From: Bog-159 sp963707465
Lineage (GTDB): Bacteria > Acidobacteriota > Terriglobia > Bryobacterales > Bryobacteraceae
Assembly (NCBI GenBank): GCA_963707465.1
Contig: CAVPQK010000024.1
Coordinates: 806,001-870,000 of the forward strand
DNA length: 64,000 nt
Direction: 5' to 3'
Under the pieces are notes generated by a model that was not told the origin of the DNA, did not search any database, and was given only the letters and a program-made list of their open reading frames with translations. Shown here one piece after another: positions 8,382-16,292 of this stretch; the first letter of the stretch is position 1, and every line of letters begins with the position of its first letter. A program made the translations under genes and the position numbers.

Positions 8382-9122
8382 TCAATTTCCCGCTCCGTCT
8401 TTCCAGGCGGCCAGCCAGCGGTTATGTGCGCTGGGGCGCATTTCGGGGATGAATACTCGCCACCAGGCGTTTGCGATGATTCTGGTTTGGAATCCCGAGG
8501 CTGCGAGAATCCCCACGCAGGCGTCCTCCAGTTCTTTGGAATGAGTTTCTATTAGCCAGCGAACACCAGGAAGACTATTAAGACTTTTTGCCCCCTGGAG
8601 GATTTCTTCTTCTGCGCCGTCAACATCCATTTTTACGAAGCAAGGAGTGCGGACGGACGCGGCTAGCGAATCGAGCCGTACCTCTTGCTCCGTATCGGAA
8701 GCGCCTACGAACCTGCTGGAGATCACCAGGCGATCGGACTCGTCCACGCTGTTCAGCTCCAAGTTCTCGCGCAGGAATGGGAGGCAGCTCACATCCGGCT
8801 CGAATGCGAAGACTTTGGCCTTCGTCTTGGTGAGGAAGTAGAGGGTGTGCTCTCCATAAGCCACACCGATGTCGATAGCCGTCGAAATGTCTTGGGTGAG
8901 GCGATTGAGCCAGGGGTGGGTCTCTCTTTCGAACAATCCAACATAGAACTGGGCTTGGGTTTGTAGTGACAAGCCCATCACGATTCCCCTAAACGGGCCG
9001 GCCAAAATTCTGCGAGGCTTGCGTTCGGGCGACACCATCAGGTTCTTCAGATCGGACAGCAATCTTCGGCGCCGTCCCGGCGTCGACCCGGTGGCTGGCG
9101 CGAGTGATTTGACTGCTTCCAT
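8382..9122 (-). CDS. FkbM-family methyltransferase
   Basis: A 246-residue SAM-dependent methyltransferase of the FkbM family, expected to O-methylate a sugar or aglycone of the exported glycan. The SAM-binding loop is STAIDIGVAYGEHTLYF near residue 75, then KVFAFEPDVSCLPFLRENL, and PCFVKMDVDGAEEEILQGA near residue 158 is the conserved FkbM core. The ATG at 9122 follows the asnB stop by two bases and is preferred over the longer frame from 9170. The gene is visibly less GC-biased than its neighbours, which may indicate a separate origin. It is the intact counterpart of the IS-split FkbM gene 6 kb downstream; the two share only the family motifs. Confidence 0.87.
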   Translation of the reverse strand: MEAVKSLAPATGSTPGRRRRLLSDLKNLMVSPERKPRRILAGPFRGIVMGLSLQTQAQFYVGLFERETHPWLNRLTQDISTAIDIGVAYGEHTLYFLTKTKAKVFAFEPDVSCLPFLRENLELNSVDESDRLVISSRFVGASDTEQEVRLDSLAASVRTPCFVKMDVDGAEEEILQGAKSLNSLPGVRWLIETHSKELEDACVGILAASGFQTRIIANAWWRVFIPEMRPSAHNRWLAAWKDGAGN

Positions 9123-9124
9123 CC

Positions 9125-10957
9125 CTACTTTCCCGCTCCAATTACGGCCAGCATCCAGGCGCGCGACCAATGCAGGCGGCCGCGGTCAAAATCGTTCCAG
9201 AGCTTGCCAATGGCGCCGCGGTTGAGGCATCCGCCGGCCAGGGCCATCTCGCGCAGCGCGCCACTATTGAGCCGCATCCATTTGCCAAATGGGAAGGCGA
9301 AGCCACGCTTGCTGCGGCGGGCGGCTTCGAACACGGCCGGCTCTCCGGCGGCTTCGGTGAGCAGGGGCTTGTTTCCTGAGTTGCCGACCGACTGGCGGGA
9401 CAGGCCGGCGGCCTTTCCTACTAAGATGTGGTCGAGATACGGGACGCGCACTTCGATGGAATGCGCCATGCTGAAGACATCGGTATCGCGCAGAAGTTGG
9501 TCGTGCAGGTAGCGGCGCATTTCCATTTTGCGAAAGGCGGGTGCGGTGGCGAGTCCGTTCGCGGCGGGCGGACGAAGCGCGTCCAGGCACTCGCCGGCGG
9601 CCAGGCGGACTTCGCTCGAATGCACGCCGAGCAGGGCGCGCACCTGTTGGGGTGCGAAGAAGCCGCGGAAGGCCAGGTACAGGCCCGCATCGCTGACGCC
9701 ATCTCCCAGGCTCGCCAGGCGCATCCAGTTTTCACGGCCGCGCATGCGTCCGTAGCTCACCGCGCTGGAGAGCACCGTCTGCCGGAGGAATCGGGGCAGG
9801 CGAGAGAAGCGGCGGATGGAATTGCCGTGGCGCGCCAGCCAGCGATAGTGCTTGTAACCGCCAAAGACTTCGTCTCCGCCGAGCCCGGAAAGCACCACGG
9901 TGAGTCCGGCCTGACGGGCGGCGCGCGAGACGAAGTACGTGTTCACGCCGTCGTTGGTGGGCTGGTCCATGACGCGCAGGACGTTGGGCAGCTCGTTCAT
10001 GAAGTCCTGGCTGGTGACGCGGACTTCGCGGTGGTCGGCGCCGAACGCTTGCGCGATCTGGCGGGCTTCGGCGCCTTCGCTATACTCCTGCTCGTCGAAG
10101 ACCACGGTCAACGTCGAGAGCGGGGATTTCGCGCGGCTGGCCAGGGCAACCAGAGCGGCCGAATCGACACCGCCGCTCAAGAAGACGCCCAGCGGGACAT
10201 CGCTGACCAGATGACGATTGACGGCGTCGGCGAGGGCTTCGCGGAGATCGCTCCCTGACGGTCGCGGCTCAGTGTCGTTCGGCTCCCAGTATTTGCGCGT
10301 GGTCACGCCGGTTGCGCCGCCGACCAAATAGTGTCCAGGCAGCAGGCACTTCACGCCCTGGGTGCCGGTTGCGGGGGCGGGGACGGAGCCGAACAGCAAT
10401 AGGCCGGCCATCGCGGACTGGTTCCTCTGGTTCGGCACGCAGCCGGACACGACCAGGGCCTTCACTTCGGAAGCAAAGGCGATCGAATCGGGCTTTGCCA
10501 CGTAATACAGCGGCTTGATTCCCAGGCGGTCGCGCGCCAGCAGACAGAGCGGCTGTGGGCCACGGGCGTCGTAAATCGCGAAAGCAAACATGCCGCGCAG
10601 TCTTTGGAGAAGCCCATCGATACCCCACTCTTCGTAGCCATGGAGCAGGACTTCGGTATCGCAACGTGAGACAAAGCGGTGCCCAGTCAGTTCGGCGGCC
10701 AGTTCCGCGTAGTTATAGATTTCACCGTTGTAAGTTATCCAAACGGCGCCACCCTCGTTGGACATGGGCTGATGGCCAGTGGGTGAGAGATCGATGATGG
10801 AGAGCCGGCGATGGCCCAGCACAATGCGGGCGTCCTGGAACAGTCCACCATCGTCCGGACCGCGATGGGTTTGGGCCGCGGCCATACGCTCGACGGCGGA
10901 GCGGTCCGCAGGAGTGGTTTCACCGGCGGAACGAAAGAGGCCTGCTATGCCGCACAT
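9125..10957 (-). CDS. asnB: asparagine synthetase-like glutamine amidotransferase
   Basis: A 610-residue two-domain enzyme. The class II glutaminase domain starts MCGIAGLF, with Cys2 as nucleophile after Met removal, which fixes the start at 10957 rather than 11146. The synthetase domain carries the PP-loop VFLSGGVDSAALVAL near residue 260 and LSGLGGDEVFGGYKHY further on. Known enzymes make asparagine from aspartate, glutamine and ATP. Copies inside polysaccharide loci are usually thought to amidate a sugar acid or similar substrate, which is the likely role here. It lies 10 bases after the tyrosine kinase gene and two before the FkbM gene. Confidence 0.88.
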   Translation of the reverse strand: MCGIAGLFRSAGETTPADRSAVERMAAAQTHRGPDDGGLFQDARIVLGHRRLSIIDLSPTGHQPMSNEGGAVWITYNGEIYNYAELAAELTGHRFVSRCDTEVLLHGYEEWGIDGLLQRLRGMFAFAIYDARGPQPLCLLARDRLGIKPLYYVAKPDSIAFASEVKALVVSGCVPNQRNQSAMAGLLLFGSVPAPATGTQGVKCLLPGHYLVGGATGVTTRKYWEPNDTEPRPSGSDLREALADAVNRHLVSDVPLGVFLSGGVDSAALVALASRAKSPLSTLTVVFDEQEYSEGAEARQIAQAFGADHREVRVTSQDFMNELPNVLRVMDQPTNDGVNTYFVSRAARQAGLTVVLSGLGGDEVFGGYKHYRWLARHGNSIRRFSRLPRFLRQTVLSSAVSYGRMRGRENWMRLASLGDGVSDAGLYLAFRGFFAPQQVRALLGVHSSEVRLAAGECLDALRPPAANGLATAPAFRKMEMRRYLHDQLLRDTDVFSMAHSIEVRVPYLDHILVGKAAGLSRQSVGNSGNKPLLTEAAGEPAVFEAARRSKRGFAFPFGKWMRLNSGALREMALAGGCLNRGAIGKLWNDFDRGRLHWSRAWMLAVIGAGK

Positions 10958-10967
10958 GGCTGGGATG

Positions 10968-13415
10968 TCAGTCAGCTTCCACGTGCACAGCGTCTTTTTT
11001 GCCGTTTGCGCTTGCGCCGCTGCCGTGATTACCGTTTCCATGACTGCCGTTGCTGCCGTTTCCGGACCCGTCGCCGAGATACTGGAAATAGCCTTCGTAG
11101 TAATTCCGGTAATAGCCGTAGCCGGGAGTATTCGGATTCCAACCATTCAAGATGGTACCCATCACTGGAATGCCATCGTCGAGAAAGCGCTGTTTGGCGA
11201 GCAGGGCGGCGTCGCGCGTGGTGCGGGCGGAGCGCAGAATCAGAATCACGCCGTCCGCCAGGCGGGCCAGCACGCGCGCGTCGGGAATATTCACCATGGG
11301 AGGCGTGTCGATCAAGATGGTGTCGAACTGTTTCCGCAGGGCCCGCAGCAACTCCGGCAGCCGCTCCGAGTGCAGCAGGCTGGCGGCGTTGAAGCGGGAC
11401 CGGCCGGCGGGCATGACGTAGAGGTTCGGAATGTGAGTGGCCCGGACAGCCGCGGCCAACGACACTTCGTCCAGCGGATCCTGCTCCAGGAGCAGCTCGC
11501 TCAGACCGTGGTTATCGTTCTTCACGGTGAACACATTGTGCATTCTGGGCCGCCGCAGGTCGGCATCTACGACCAGCACCTTGTGATTGATCTCGGCCAT
11601 GGCAATCGCGAGGTTGCAGACCACGGTGGTCTTGCCCTCCTTGGGGCTGGCGCTGGTCATGACCAGCACGCGGGGCCGCTCTCCATTGTGTCCGGAGAAC
11701 AGAATCGAAGTGAGGGTAGTGCGGAACGACTCGGAGATCAACGACTTCTTGCGCGCCCAGGTGATCAATTCCACGCGGTCGCCCATCATTTCTTCCGCGA
11801 GGGCCGGCTGGCCGTTCAAATCGAGTAGCGCGCCATTGGCCTGCGGAGGACGGGAAGTCTTGAAGCCGCGCGAGGTCAGTTCGATGTTGGCGGTGGGAAC
11901 TACGCCCAATTCGGGAAGATGCAGGTAGTAGGCGATATCTCCCGGATCGTGCAGGGTGCGGTCGGCGCGCTCCCGCAACACCACCAGGCTGACGCCCAGG
12001 CAGATCCCGGCGAGCAAACCCATAGTGATGTAGCGAAAAACGTTCGGCTTGTAGGGAATCTGGGGCGGCTCCGCGGGGTCCACCACGCGGATATTGCTGG
12101 CGCGGAGGGCCGACGCCACGCTGGCCTCTTTCATGCGCTGCAGCATGGTTTCGTAAAGCGAGCGCGTGGAATCCACTTCGCGCTTCAGGATGCCGTAGTG
12201 GGTGGTCTTCTCGGACTGATCGGCGACCAGTTTCACCTCCGCCAGGTAGGAGGCGGTCATCAGCTTTTCGCGGTTTTGGGCGGCGTCGTATTCGTTCTTG
12301 ATGCGGGTGAGGATATTGGCGCGTTCCTGTTTGACGGTGGCTTCCATGAGGGTGATTTGCGCCTGGATACGCCGGACGTCAGGGTTCTGGGGAGTCATGG
12401 CGATGCGCAGCTCGGCGTATTTCCGGCGCAATTCGGTGAGGTTGGTCTCGTCATCGCGCAGGGCGGAATCGTCGAGCACATCCGGCAGGGCTTCGGGCGG
12501 GCTGCCGGCCGCCATCTCGTACTTGGATTCCTTATTCACCCGGTCGGACTGGGCCTGCAGAAGGTCCTTTTGCAAGGAGCGCAGCTTGTCCTCTTCCACG
12601 CTGGTCTTCTCGTCGGTGAAGGTCAGGCCGGATGAACGGGCGTAGCTGTTCAGCTCTTCGTCGGCCTTTTCCAGCTTTACTTTGATGTCTTGAAGCTGCC
12701 TGGTGAGCCACTCGCCGGTATACTCGGTGCTTTTCCAGCGGGCTTCCAGGTTCTGCTCGATGAACTCCCGCGTCAGCGTATTCGCGAAAGACGCAGCCAC
12801 CTCGGGCTGGGTCGAATCGCAAGTGATCTCCACAATCCGGTTGGTTCCCGTCGCGCGCACTCGTATGCTCGCCGACGCCGTGTCGAGCGCCAGCTCCCAG
12901 AGTTCATGCTGACTGGGCGGATCGATTTTCAGGGCTTTTTTCCAGACTGTCAGCCGATCGGGAGGACGCATGTTATCGGGCAGCTTACCTTTCTCCAGGT
13001 CCGCCACCACGCTCTTAGCTAGTGACTCACTCTGCAGGATCTTGACTTGTGTCTGGATATCGAAGTCCGGATAGTAGTTACTGGTCGGGCTGACGGTCGG
13101 GCTGACATTGTGCAAGCCCAGGAAGTCCTCGTTCAGACCTTGGACCTCGATGGTGGTATGAGCTTGATAGATGCGCGGCTGAGGAAGCGTGTACAGGAAA
13201 CCGGCCACGGCGCCCAGAATGGAGACGACTACGACGGCGACTTTATGGCGCCGCACCATCTGCCAGTATTCGATGACACCGGCGTACTCGCGTTTGACGC
13301 CGCCGCGAGCGGTATCCGAGCCGATGGGCGCGGGAAGGACAATATCGGCGCGCGACGCCAGGTGGCCGAGCTCGCGGCCATGGCCGTTGGGTGAGTGCTG
13401 AAAGTCTTCCATCAT
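10968..13415 (-). CDS. Wzc-type polysaccharide co-polymerase and tyrosine autokinase
   Basis: An 815-residue inner-membrane protein that governs glycan chain length and export. The Wzz domain starts near residue 45 with the first membrane helix (KVAVVVVSILGAVAGFLY), a long coiled-coil periplasmic part follows, and a second helix (FRYITMGLLAGICLGVSLV) lies near residue 460. The cytoplasmic BY-kinase has Walker A ASPKEGKTT, Walker A' VLVVDADLRRP and Walker B ILIDTPP. A tyrosine cluster follows (YGYYRNYYEGYFQY), the usual autophosphorylation tail. Unusually the tail goes on for about 35 residues rich in Gly, Ser, Asn and His. ATG at 13415 or the next codon. Co-occurrence with a Wzm/Wzt exporter is less usual than with Wzx/Wzy. 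Confidence 0.9.
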   Translation of the reverse strand: MMEDFQHSPNGHGRELGHLASRADIVLPAPIGSDTARGGVKREYAGVIEYWQMVRRHKVAVVVVSILGAVAGFLYTLPQPRIYQAHTTIEVQGLNEDFLGLHNVSPTVSPTSNYYPDFDIQTQVKILQSESLAKSVVADLEKGKLPDNMRPPDRLTVWKKALKIDPPSQHELWELALDTASASIRVRATGTNRIVEITCDSTQPEVAASFANTLTREFIEQNLEARWKSTEYTGEWLTRQLQDIKVKLEKADEELNSYARSSGLTFTDEKTSVEEDKLRSLQKDLLQAQSDRVNKESKYEMAAGSPPEALPDVLDDSALRDDETNLTELRRKYAELRIAMTPQNPDVRRIQAQITLMEATVKQERANILTRIKNEYDAAQNREKLMTASYLAEVKLVADQSEKTTHYGILKREVDSTRSLYETMLQRMKEASVASALRASNIRVVDPAEPPQIPYKPNVFRYITMGLLAGICLGVSLVVLRERADRTLHDPGDIAYYLHLPELGVVPTANIELTSRGFKTSRPPQANGALLDLNGQPALAEEMMGDRVELITWARKKSLISESFRTTLTSILFSGHNGERPRVLVMTSASPKEGKTTVVCNLAIAMAEINHKVLVVDADLRRPRMHNVFTVKNDNHGLSELLLEQDPLDEVSLAAAVRATHIPNLYVMPAGRSRFNAASLLHSERLPELLRALRKQFDTILIDTPPMVNIPDARVLARLADGVILILRSARTTRDAALLAKQRFLDDGIPVMGTILNGWNPNTPGYGYYRNYYEGYFQYLGDGSGNGSNGSHGNGNHGSGASANGKKDAVHVEAD

Positions 13416-13425
13416 GATATTAGCT

Positions 13426-14412
13426 CTAGTGATAGACCCCGTAACTGGCGATGAATGTGCCAGCCGTTACGGCCGCCTCCAACGCGCGATAGACAGCGTG
13501 TTTGCCGGTGCTTCCCGGAACTACCAGGACGTCGCCCGCCAGCAGCGGAATGTCCTCGGACTGACCGGCCATGATTTTCTTCAAATCCACAGCGAGCTCG
13601 CTGCGCTTCTGCTGTCCCGGTACCGGCCGCAGAATCCGCGCGTGGCTGACGGCCGCGGTGTGCAACATGCCGCCGGAGGATGACACGGCCTCCAACACCG
13701 AAAGCGAGTCGCCTTCGTTCAGCGGAAGGGCGCCCGCGTGGTTGACTTCTCCGATCACGTAGACCACTTCGGCGTGCGGAACGGACAGTACGTCGTGGGG
13801 CCGGATGGGGATGTTGTATTCCGGATTCTTCGCATCCATCACCGACTTCAGATTGACTTCGGCGATGCTGTACTGATGCGTGGGATCGTCCACCGCGCCG
13901 GGCAAGGGGATGCGGCCGAACTCCAGGCGCCGGGTAAGCTTCACGATTGGACCGGCATCCTGCCGCAGGCCGCCGGCTATGGCCAGCATCTCCACCAGCG
14001 TTTTCTGGCCTTCCAACTGATGCACGCCGGGCGTCGAGACGGCGCCTACGACCGACACCGGCTGGCTGCGGAACTCGGTGATGCCGACGGTGACCTCCGG
14101 TTCCTCCAGATAGACTTTCAGCCGGGTGGTAATCTCGGTTTCCAGTTGACTGACGGTAAGGCCGCCCGCGTGAATGCGGCCGATCATGGGCAGCTTGAGC
14201 TCGCCCTGCGCATCCACACGAAACGGCTTGTCACTCATGTCGGCGGCATTCTGAGCGTGGATGGTGACTGTGTCGTCGGGGCCCAGCAGGTATGTTATAC
14301 GGCCCTGGTCCGCCTCTGGCGTGACGGGCGGCGGCTGCTGAGCCGCGGCGCCGAAGGTACCTAGCAGGGCAAACATACCTAGCTTCGCGATAACTCTCGA
14401 CCGCCGCTTCAT
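13426..14412 (-). CDS. Wza-type polysaccharide export protein
   Basis: A 328-residue exported protein with a signal peptide (MKRRSRVIAKLGMFALLGTF...AAAQ), a polysaccharide export domain near residues 40-115 (YLLGPDDTVTIHAQNAADMS) and two SLBB-type beta-grasp domains (VSVVGAVSTPGVHQLEG and VVYVIGEVNHAGALPLNEGD). It should form the outer-membrane or periplasmic conduit linked to the Wzc-type kinase encoded next. No lipobox cysteine is visible, unlike classical Wza, and it ends in a short hydrophobic stretch (YRALEAAVTAGTFIASYG) that may anchor or span the membrane. ATG at 14412 overlaps the upstream stop by ATGA. Confidence 0.9.
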   Translation of the reverse strand: MKRRSRVIAKLGMFALLGTFGAAAQQPPPVTPEADQGRITYLLGPDDTVTIHAQNAADMSDKPFRVDAQGELKLPMIGRIHAGGLTVSQLETEITTRLKVYLEEPEVTVGITEFRSQPVSVVGAVSTPGVHQLEGQKTLVEMLAIAGGLRQDAGPIVKLTRRLEFGRIPLPGAVDDPTHQYSIAEVNLKSVMDAKNPEYNIPIRPHDVLSVPHAEVVYVIGEVNHAGALPLNEGDSLSVLEAVSSSGGMLHTAAVSHARILRPVPGQQKRSELAVDLKKIMAGQSEDIPLLAGDVLVVPGSTGKHAVYRALEAAVTAGTFIASYGVYH

Positions 14413-14714
14413 TGATTGTTCTCCTGGAGACTGGCCGTCTCCTTATCTATCGCGGACGGGTCCATCGTCGTTTCGACTAACTGCCGGAGTTGGCGCATTT
14501 CCAGTTTCAGTTGTCTTACGGCGCCCTCCAGTTTCTCCATTCTGGGCGCGGCCGTGGTGACGGAATCGCCGTTTCCGTTGGGCAATTTGCACAAGGCAGC
14601 CCGGGCAAACTCAGAAACGCTGCGCGCGCATTCCATGAGAGACAGATCTTTGAGGCGCTCGTATTCGTCTTCTGAGAGACGAAAGCTCACCATCCGCGTG
14701 CGGGTCTTGAACAC
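14409..14714 (-). CDS. small protein with ribbon-helix-helix-like N-terminus and coiled coil
   Basis: A 101-residue protein. Residues 5-45 (TRMVSFRLSEDEYERLKDLS) look like a MetJ/Arc ribbon-helix-helix DNA-binding domain: a beta-strand with alternating residues, then two helices. Residues 58-85 (RMEKLEGAVRQLKLEMRQLR) form a short coiled coil. The start is GTG at 14714, fixed by a strong GGAAGGAGG five bases upstream. Its stop overlaps the Wza-type start (ATGA), so it is co-translated with the export machinery. It might be a local repressor of the operon or an assembly factor. I do not recognise a named family, and the assignment rests on the pattern alone. Confidence 0.7.
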   Translation of the reverse strand: MFKTRTRMVSFRLSEDEYERLKDLSLMECARSVSEFARAALCKLPNGNGDSVTTAAPRMEKLEGAVRQLKLEMRQLRQLVETTMDPSAIDKETASLQENNQ

Positions 14715-14751
14715 GGGAACCTCCTTCCTTTCAGGTGTATCTGATTGTTAG

Positions 14752-14783
14752 CCAAAGCTATTGCAGGCTAAAGCTATTGCAGG
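14752..14783. repeat. 16-base tandem repeat in the leader of the RHH gene
   Basis: Two 16-base copies, CCAAAGCTATTGCAGG and CTAAAGCTATTGCAGG, differ at one base. They lie between the NusG-like gene and the small RHH-like gene. On the coding strand TTAGCC and GGCTAA within them can pair around a 12-base loop. They could be a protein-binding site or a weak hairpin; nothing more can be said. Confidence 0.8.
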
Positions 14784-14817
14784 ACTGCGATGGGGGACGT
14801 GACCAGCTCGCCGGCGG

Positions 14818-15369
14818 TTAAACGCTGGCCGCTTGCCGTTGTGTGGCCCGGTTGCCAGCGTCGCGCGCCGGCCGAATCGATCGGCGTGGAATGGCGACAG
14901 CCAGAGACCTTTGCAGCAGAGTAATGGACAGGATCAACTGCTCGGAGCCGTTGATTTCGGTAAGTATCCCAGTGACATTGCGTAGCGGCCCCTCTTCAAT
15001 TGTCACTGTCTCCCCGGTCTTCAGAAAAGGCCAAGGTTGCGTCAGGAGGCCCGAGTTGACGACTGTCTGGACGGCCGCAATCTCTGACATGTCAACGGGA
15101 ATGGGCATCTTTCCCAATCCGACAATGCGGACCACACCCGGTATCACTAGCACCGGCAAGCGATGGTTCACATCCAGACGGCAGAATACGTACCCAGGGA
15201 AGAGAGGGAGATCCACATCCTGAAAGCGATCCGACCAACGGCGGCGGCTGCGAAACAATGGCAGGAACTCGCTATAGCCACGCAAGGCCAAACCCGTAGC
15301 AACGGCCTTCTCGCAGCGGGATGCTACATGCAGCGCATACCACGGAAAGTTGGTTGTCGAGTCCGGCAT
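14818..15369 (-). CDS. NusG/RfaH-like transcription antiterminator of the polysaccharide operon
   Basis: A 183-residue NusG paralogue. The NGN domain opens WYALHVASRCEKAVATGLAL and has LPLFPGYVFCRLDV near residue 55 and PGVVRIVG near residue 80. The KOW motif is near residues 117-145 (LKTGETVTIEEGPLRNVTG). Proteins of this kind (RfaH, UpxY, LoaP) bind elongating RNA polymerase and let it read long operons for capsule or antibiotic synthesis. It is the first gene of a leftward operon of more than 14 kb, exactly where such specialised factors are found. An ops-like sequence lies 30 bases upstream and a plausible sigma-70 promoter about 100 bases upstream. The C-terminal tail is basic and variable. 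It is unlikely to be the housekeeping NusG, which normally sits beside ribosomal protein genes. Confidence 0.9.
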   Translation of the reverse strand: MPDSTTNFPWYALHVASRCEKAVATGLALRGYSEFLPLFRSRRRWSDRFQDVDLPLFPGYVFCRLDVNHRLPVLVIPGVVRIVGLGKMPIPVDMSEIAAVQTVVNSGLLTQPWPFLKTGETVTIEEGPLRNVTGILTEINGSEQLILSITLLQRSLAVAIPRRSIRPARDAGNRATQRQAASV

Positions 15370-15398
15370 CTGTCCGCGGGTGTCTCTAACCGAATGCG

Positions 15399-15410
15399 CG
15401 TGCTACCGCC
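15399..15410 (-). promoter_or_regulatory. ops-like element GGCGGTAGCACG upstream of the NusG paralogue
   Basis: The coding strand reads GGCGGTAGCACG. The first nine bases equal the conserved part of the enterobacterial ops element (GGCGGTAGCGTG) that recruits RfaH; positions 10-11 differ. It lies in the leader, about 55 bases after the predicted -10 box and 30 bases before the ATG, a suitable place for pausing and loading. Function in this phylum is inference. Confidence 0.55.
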
Positions 15411-15465
15411 TCTTAGGTCCCAATGCCATTGTATGAATCAGCACCGGCGAGAACGGTAATAAGAG

Positions 15466-15495
15466 ACTGTAGTCGACTGTGAATACATTTGTCAA
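15466..15495 (-). promoter_or_regulatory. predicted sigma-70-type promoter of the polysaccharide operon
   Basis: On the minus strand a perfect -35 box TTGACA (15495-15490) is followed after 18 bases by TACAGT (15471-15466), a fair -10 box. It points at the NusG-like gene and leaves a leader of roughly 90 bases. The region is AT-richer than its surroundings. Confidence 0.55.
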
Positions 15496-15719
15496 CATGA
15501 ATTAATGCATGCAAGACGAAGAAGGGTTTGGTACTAATGGTTCTAAAACCAGAAGTAGAATTAGAACTAGAACCAGAACTCCTGAACCGGAAGTCCCGAT
15601 TAGCCCTGACCAAGGTTTCGCCCAACCGCCGCCAAGAGATCGCCCGATAGGCCGCCGATGCCCGGATCGTGGGTCCTGCCGCGGTTCCCGCGCCTGTGTT
15701 AGACTGATTTCCCGTCGAC
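15496..15719. other. intergenic region between divergent polysaccharide and respiratory operons, with hexamer repeat
   Basis: No gene is evident. It holds five imperfect hexamers of the form AGAANY (AGAAGT, AGAATT, AGAACT, AGAACC, AGAACT) at 15551-15580. The open frame that crosses it has no family signature. It must contain the promoter of the rightward cytochrome operon, but I see no convincing box. Confidence 0.6.
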
Positions 15720-15733
15720 GTCACACGTGTGAC
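15720..15733. promoter_or_regulatory. perfect 14-base palindrome GTCACACGTGTGAC before the cytochrome operon
   Basis: GTCACACGTGTGAC is self-complementary over all 14 bases. It lies 50 bases before the preferred start of the pentaheme cytochrome gene and could be the operator of a dimeric regulator. Its location makes the GTG at 15729, which lies inside it, a poor choice of start. Confidence 0.5.
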
Positions 15734-15782
15734 TGTGGCCGGTGGCCGGGGGCCGGCGGGATTCTGGCTGGTGGGGGAACTC

Positions 15783-16253
15783 TTGCGGGGCGCAGCATGG
15801 ATTTTTTGGCTCTTGATCGCGAAGGCAGTCGCCGCACCGCCGGCGCAACCCATTGCGTATTCGCATAAGCAGCATATCGCGCTTGGGTTGCAGTGCCTGG
15901 ATTGCCACAGTGCCGCCGATACGAGTGCCGCGGCCACGCTTCCTTCGATTCACAAATGCATGCTCTGCCACGCCAAGATGGCGGCGGCTAAGCCCGAGAT
16001 CAAGAAGCTGGCAGGCTTTGCCGAAAATAAGCGCGAAGTCCCCTGGCGGCGCGTGTACGGCTTTCCGCCGGAATCGCTGGTGAAGTTCCAACACGCTGCG
16101 CATGCCCGCGCCGGCATTTCCTGCGCCACATGCCACGGCGACATGACCCAGGCCTCCACCGCCGAGCTTCTGGTCAAACACAATATGGGCACCTGCCTGA
16201 AATGCCACAGGCAATATAAGGCCACGGAGGATTGTGCCGCATGCCATTACTGA
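15783..16253 (+). CDS. actA: pentaheme cytochrome c subunit, ActA-like
   Basis: A periplasmic multiheme cytochrome with five CxxCH heme-binding motifs: CLDCH, CMLCH, CATCH, CLKCH and CAACH, the last at the extreme C-terminus. Histidines such as YSHKQH and FQHAAH are likely sixth ligands. It matches in kind and position the pentaheme ActA of alternative complex III, which passes electrons from the quinol-oxidising core towards cytochrome c. I prefer a TTG start at 15783: GGGGGA lies five bases upstream and the protein then begins with a clean signal peptide (MRGAAWIFWLLIAKAVAA). The frame is open back to a GTG at 15729, and a GTG at 15771 is also possible. It is the first gene of six. Confidence 0.82.
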   Translation: MRGAAWIFWLLIAKAVAAPPAQPIAYSHKQHIALGLQCLDCHSAADTSAAATLPSIHKCMLCHAKMAAAKPEIKKLAGFAENKREVPWRRVYGFPPESLVKFQHAAHARAGISCATCHGDMTQASTAELLVKHNMGTCLKCHRQYKATEDCAACHY

Positions 16254-16292
16254 GACGCCGACGGCCACGGCCCCGCAAGGAACGCTGAAGCC

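Noticed and set aside
15509..15868. Open frame across the divergent promoter region
   Set aside because: No family signature, and the cytochrome frame explains the right part.
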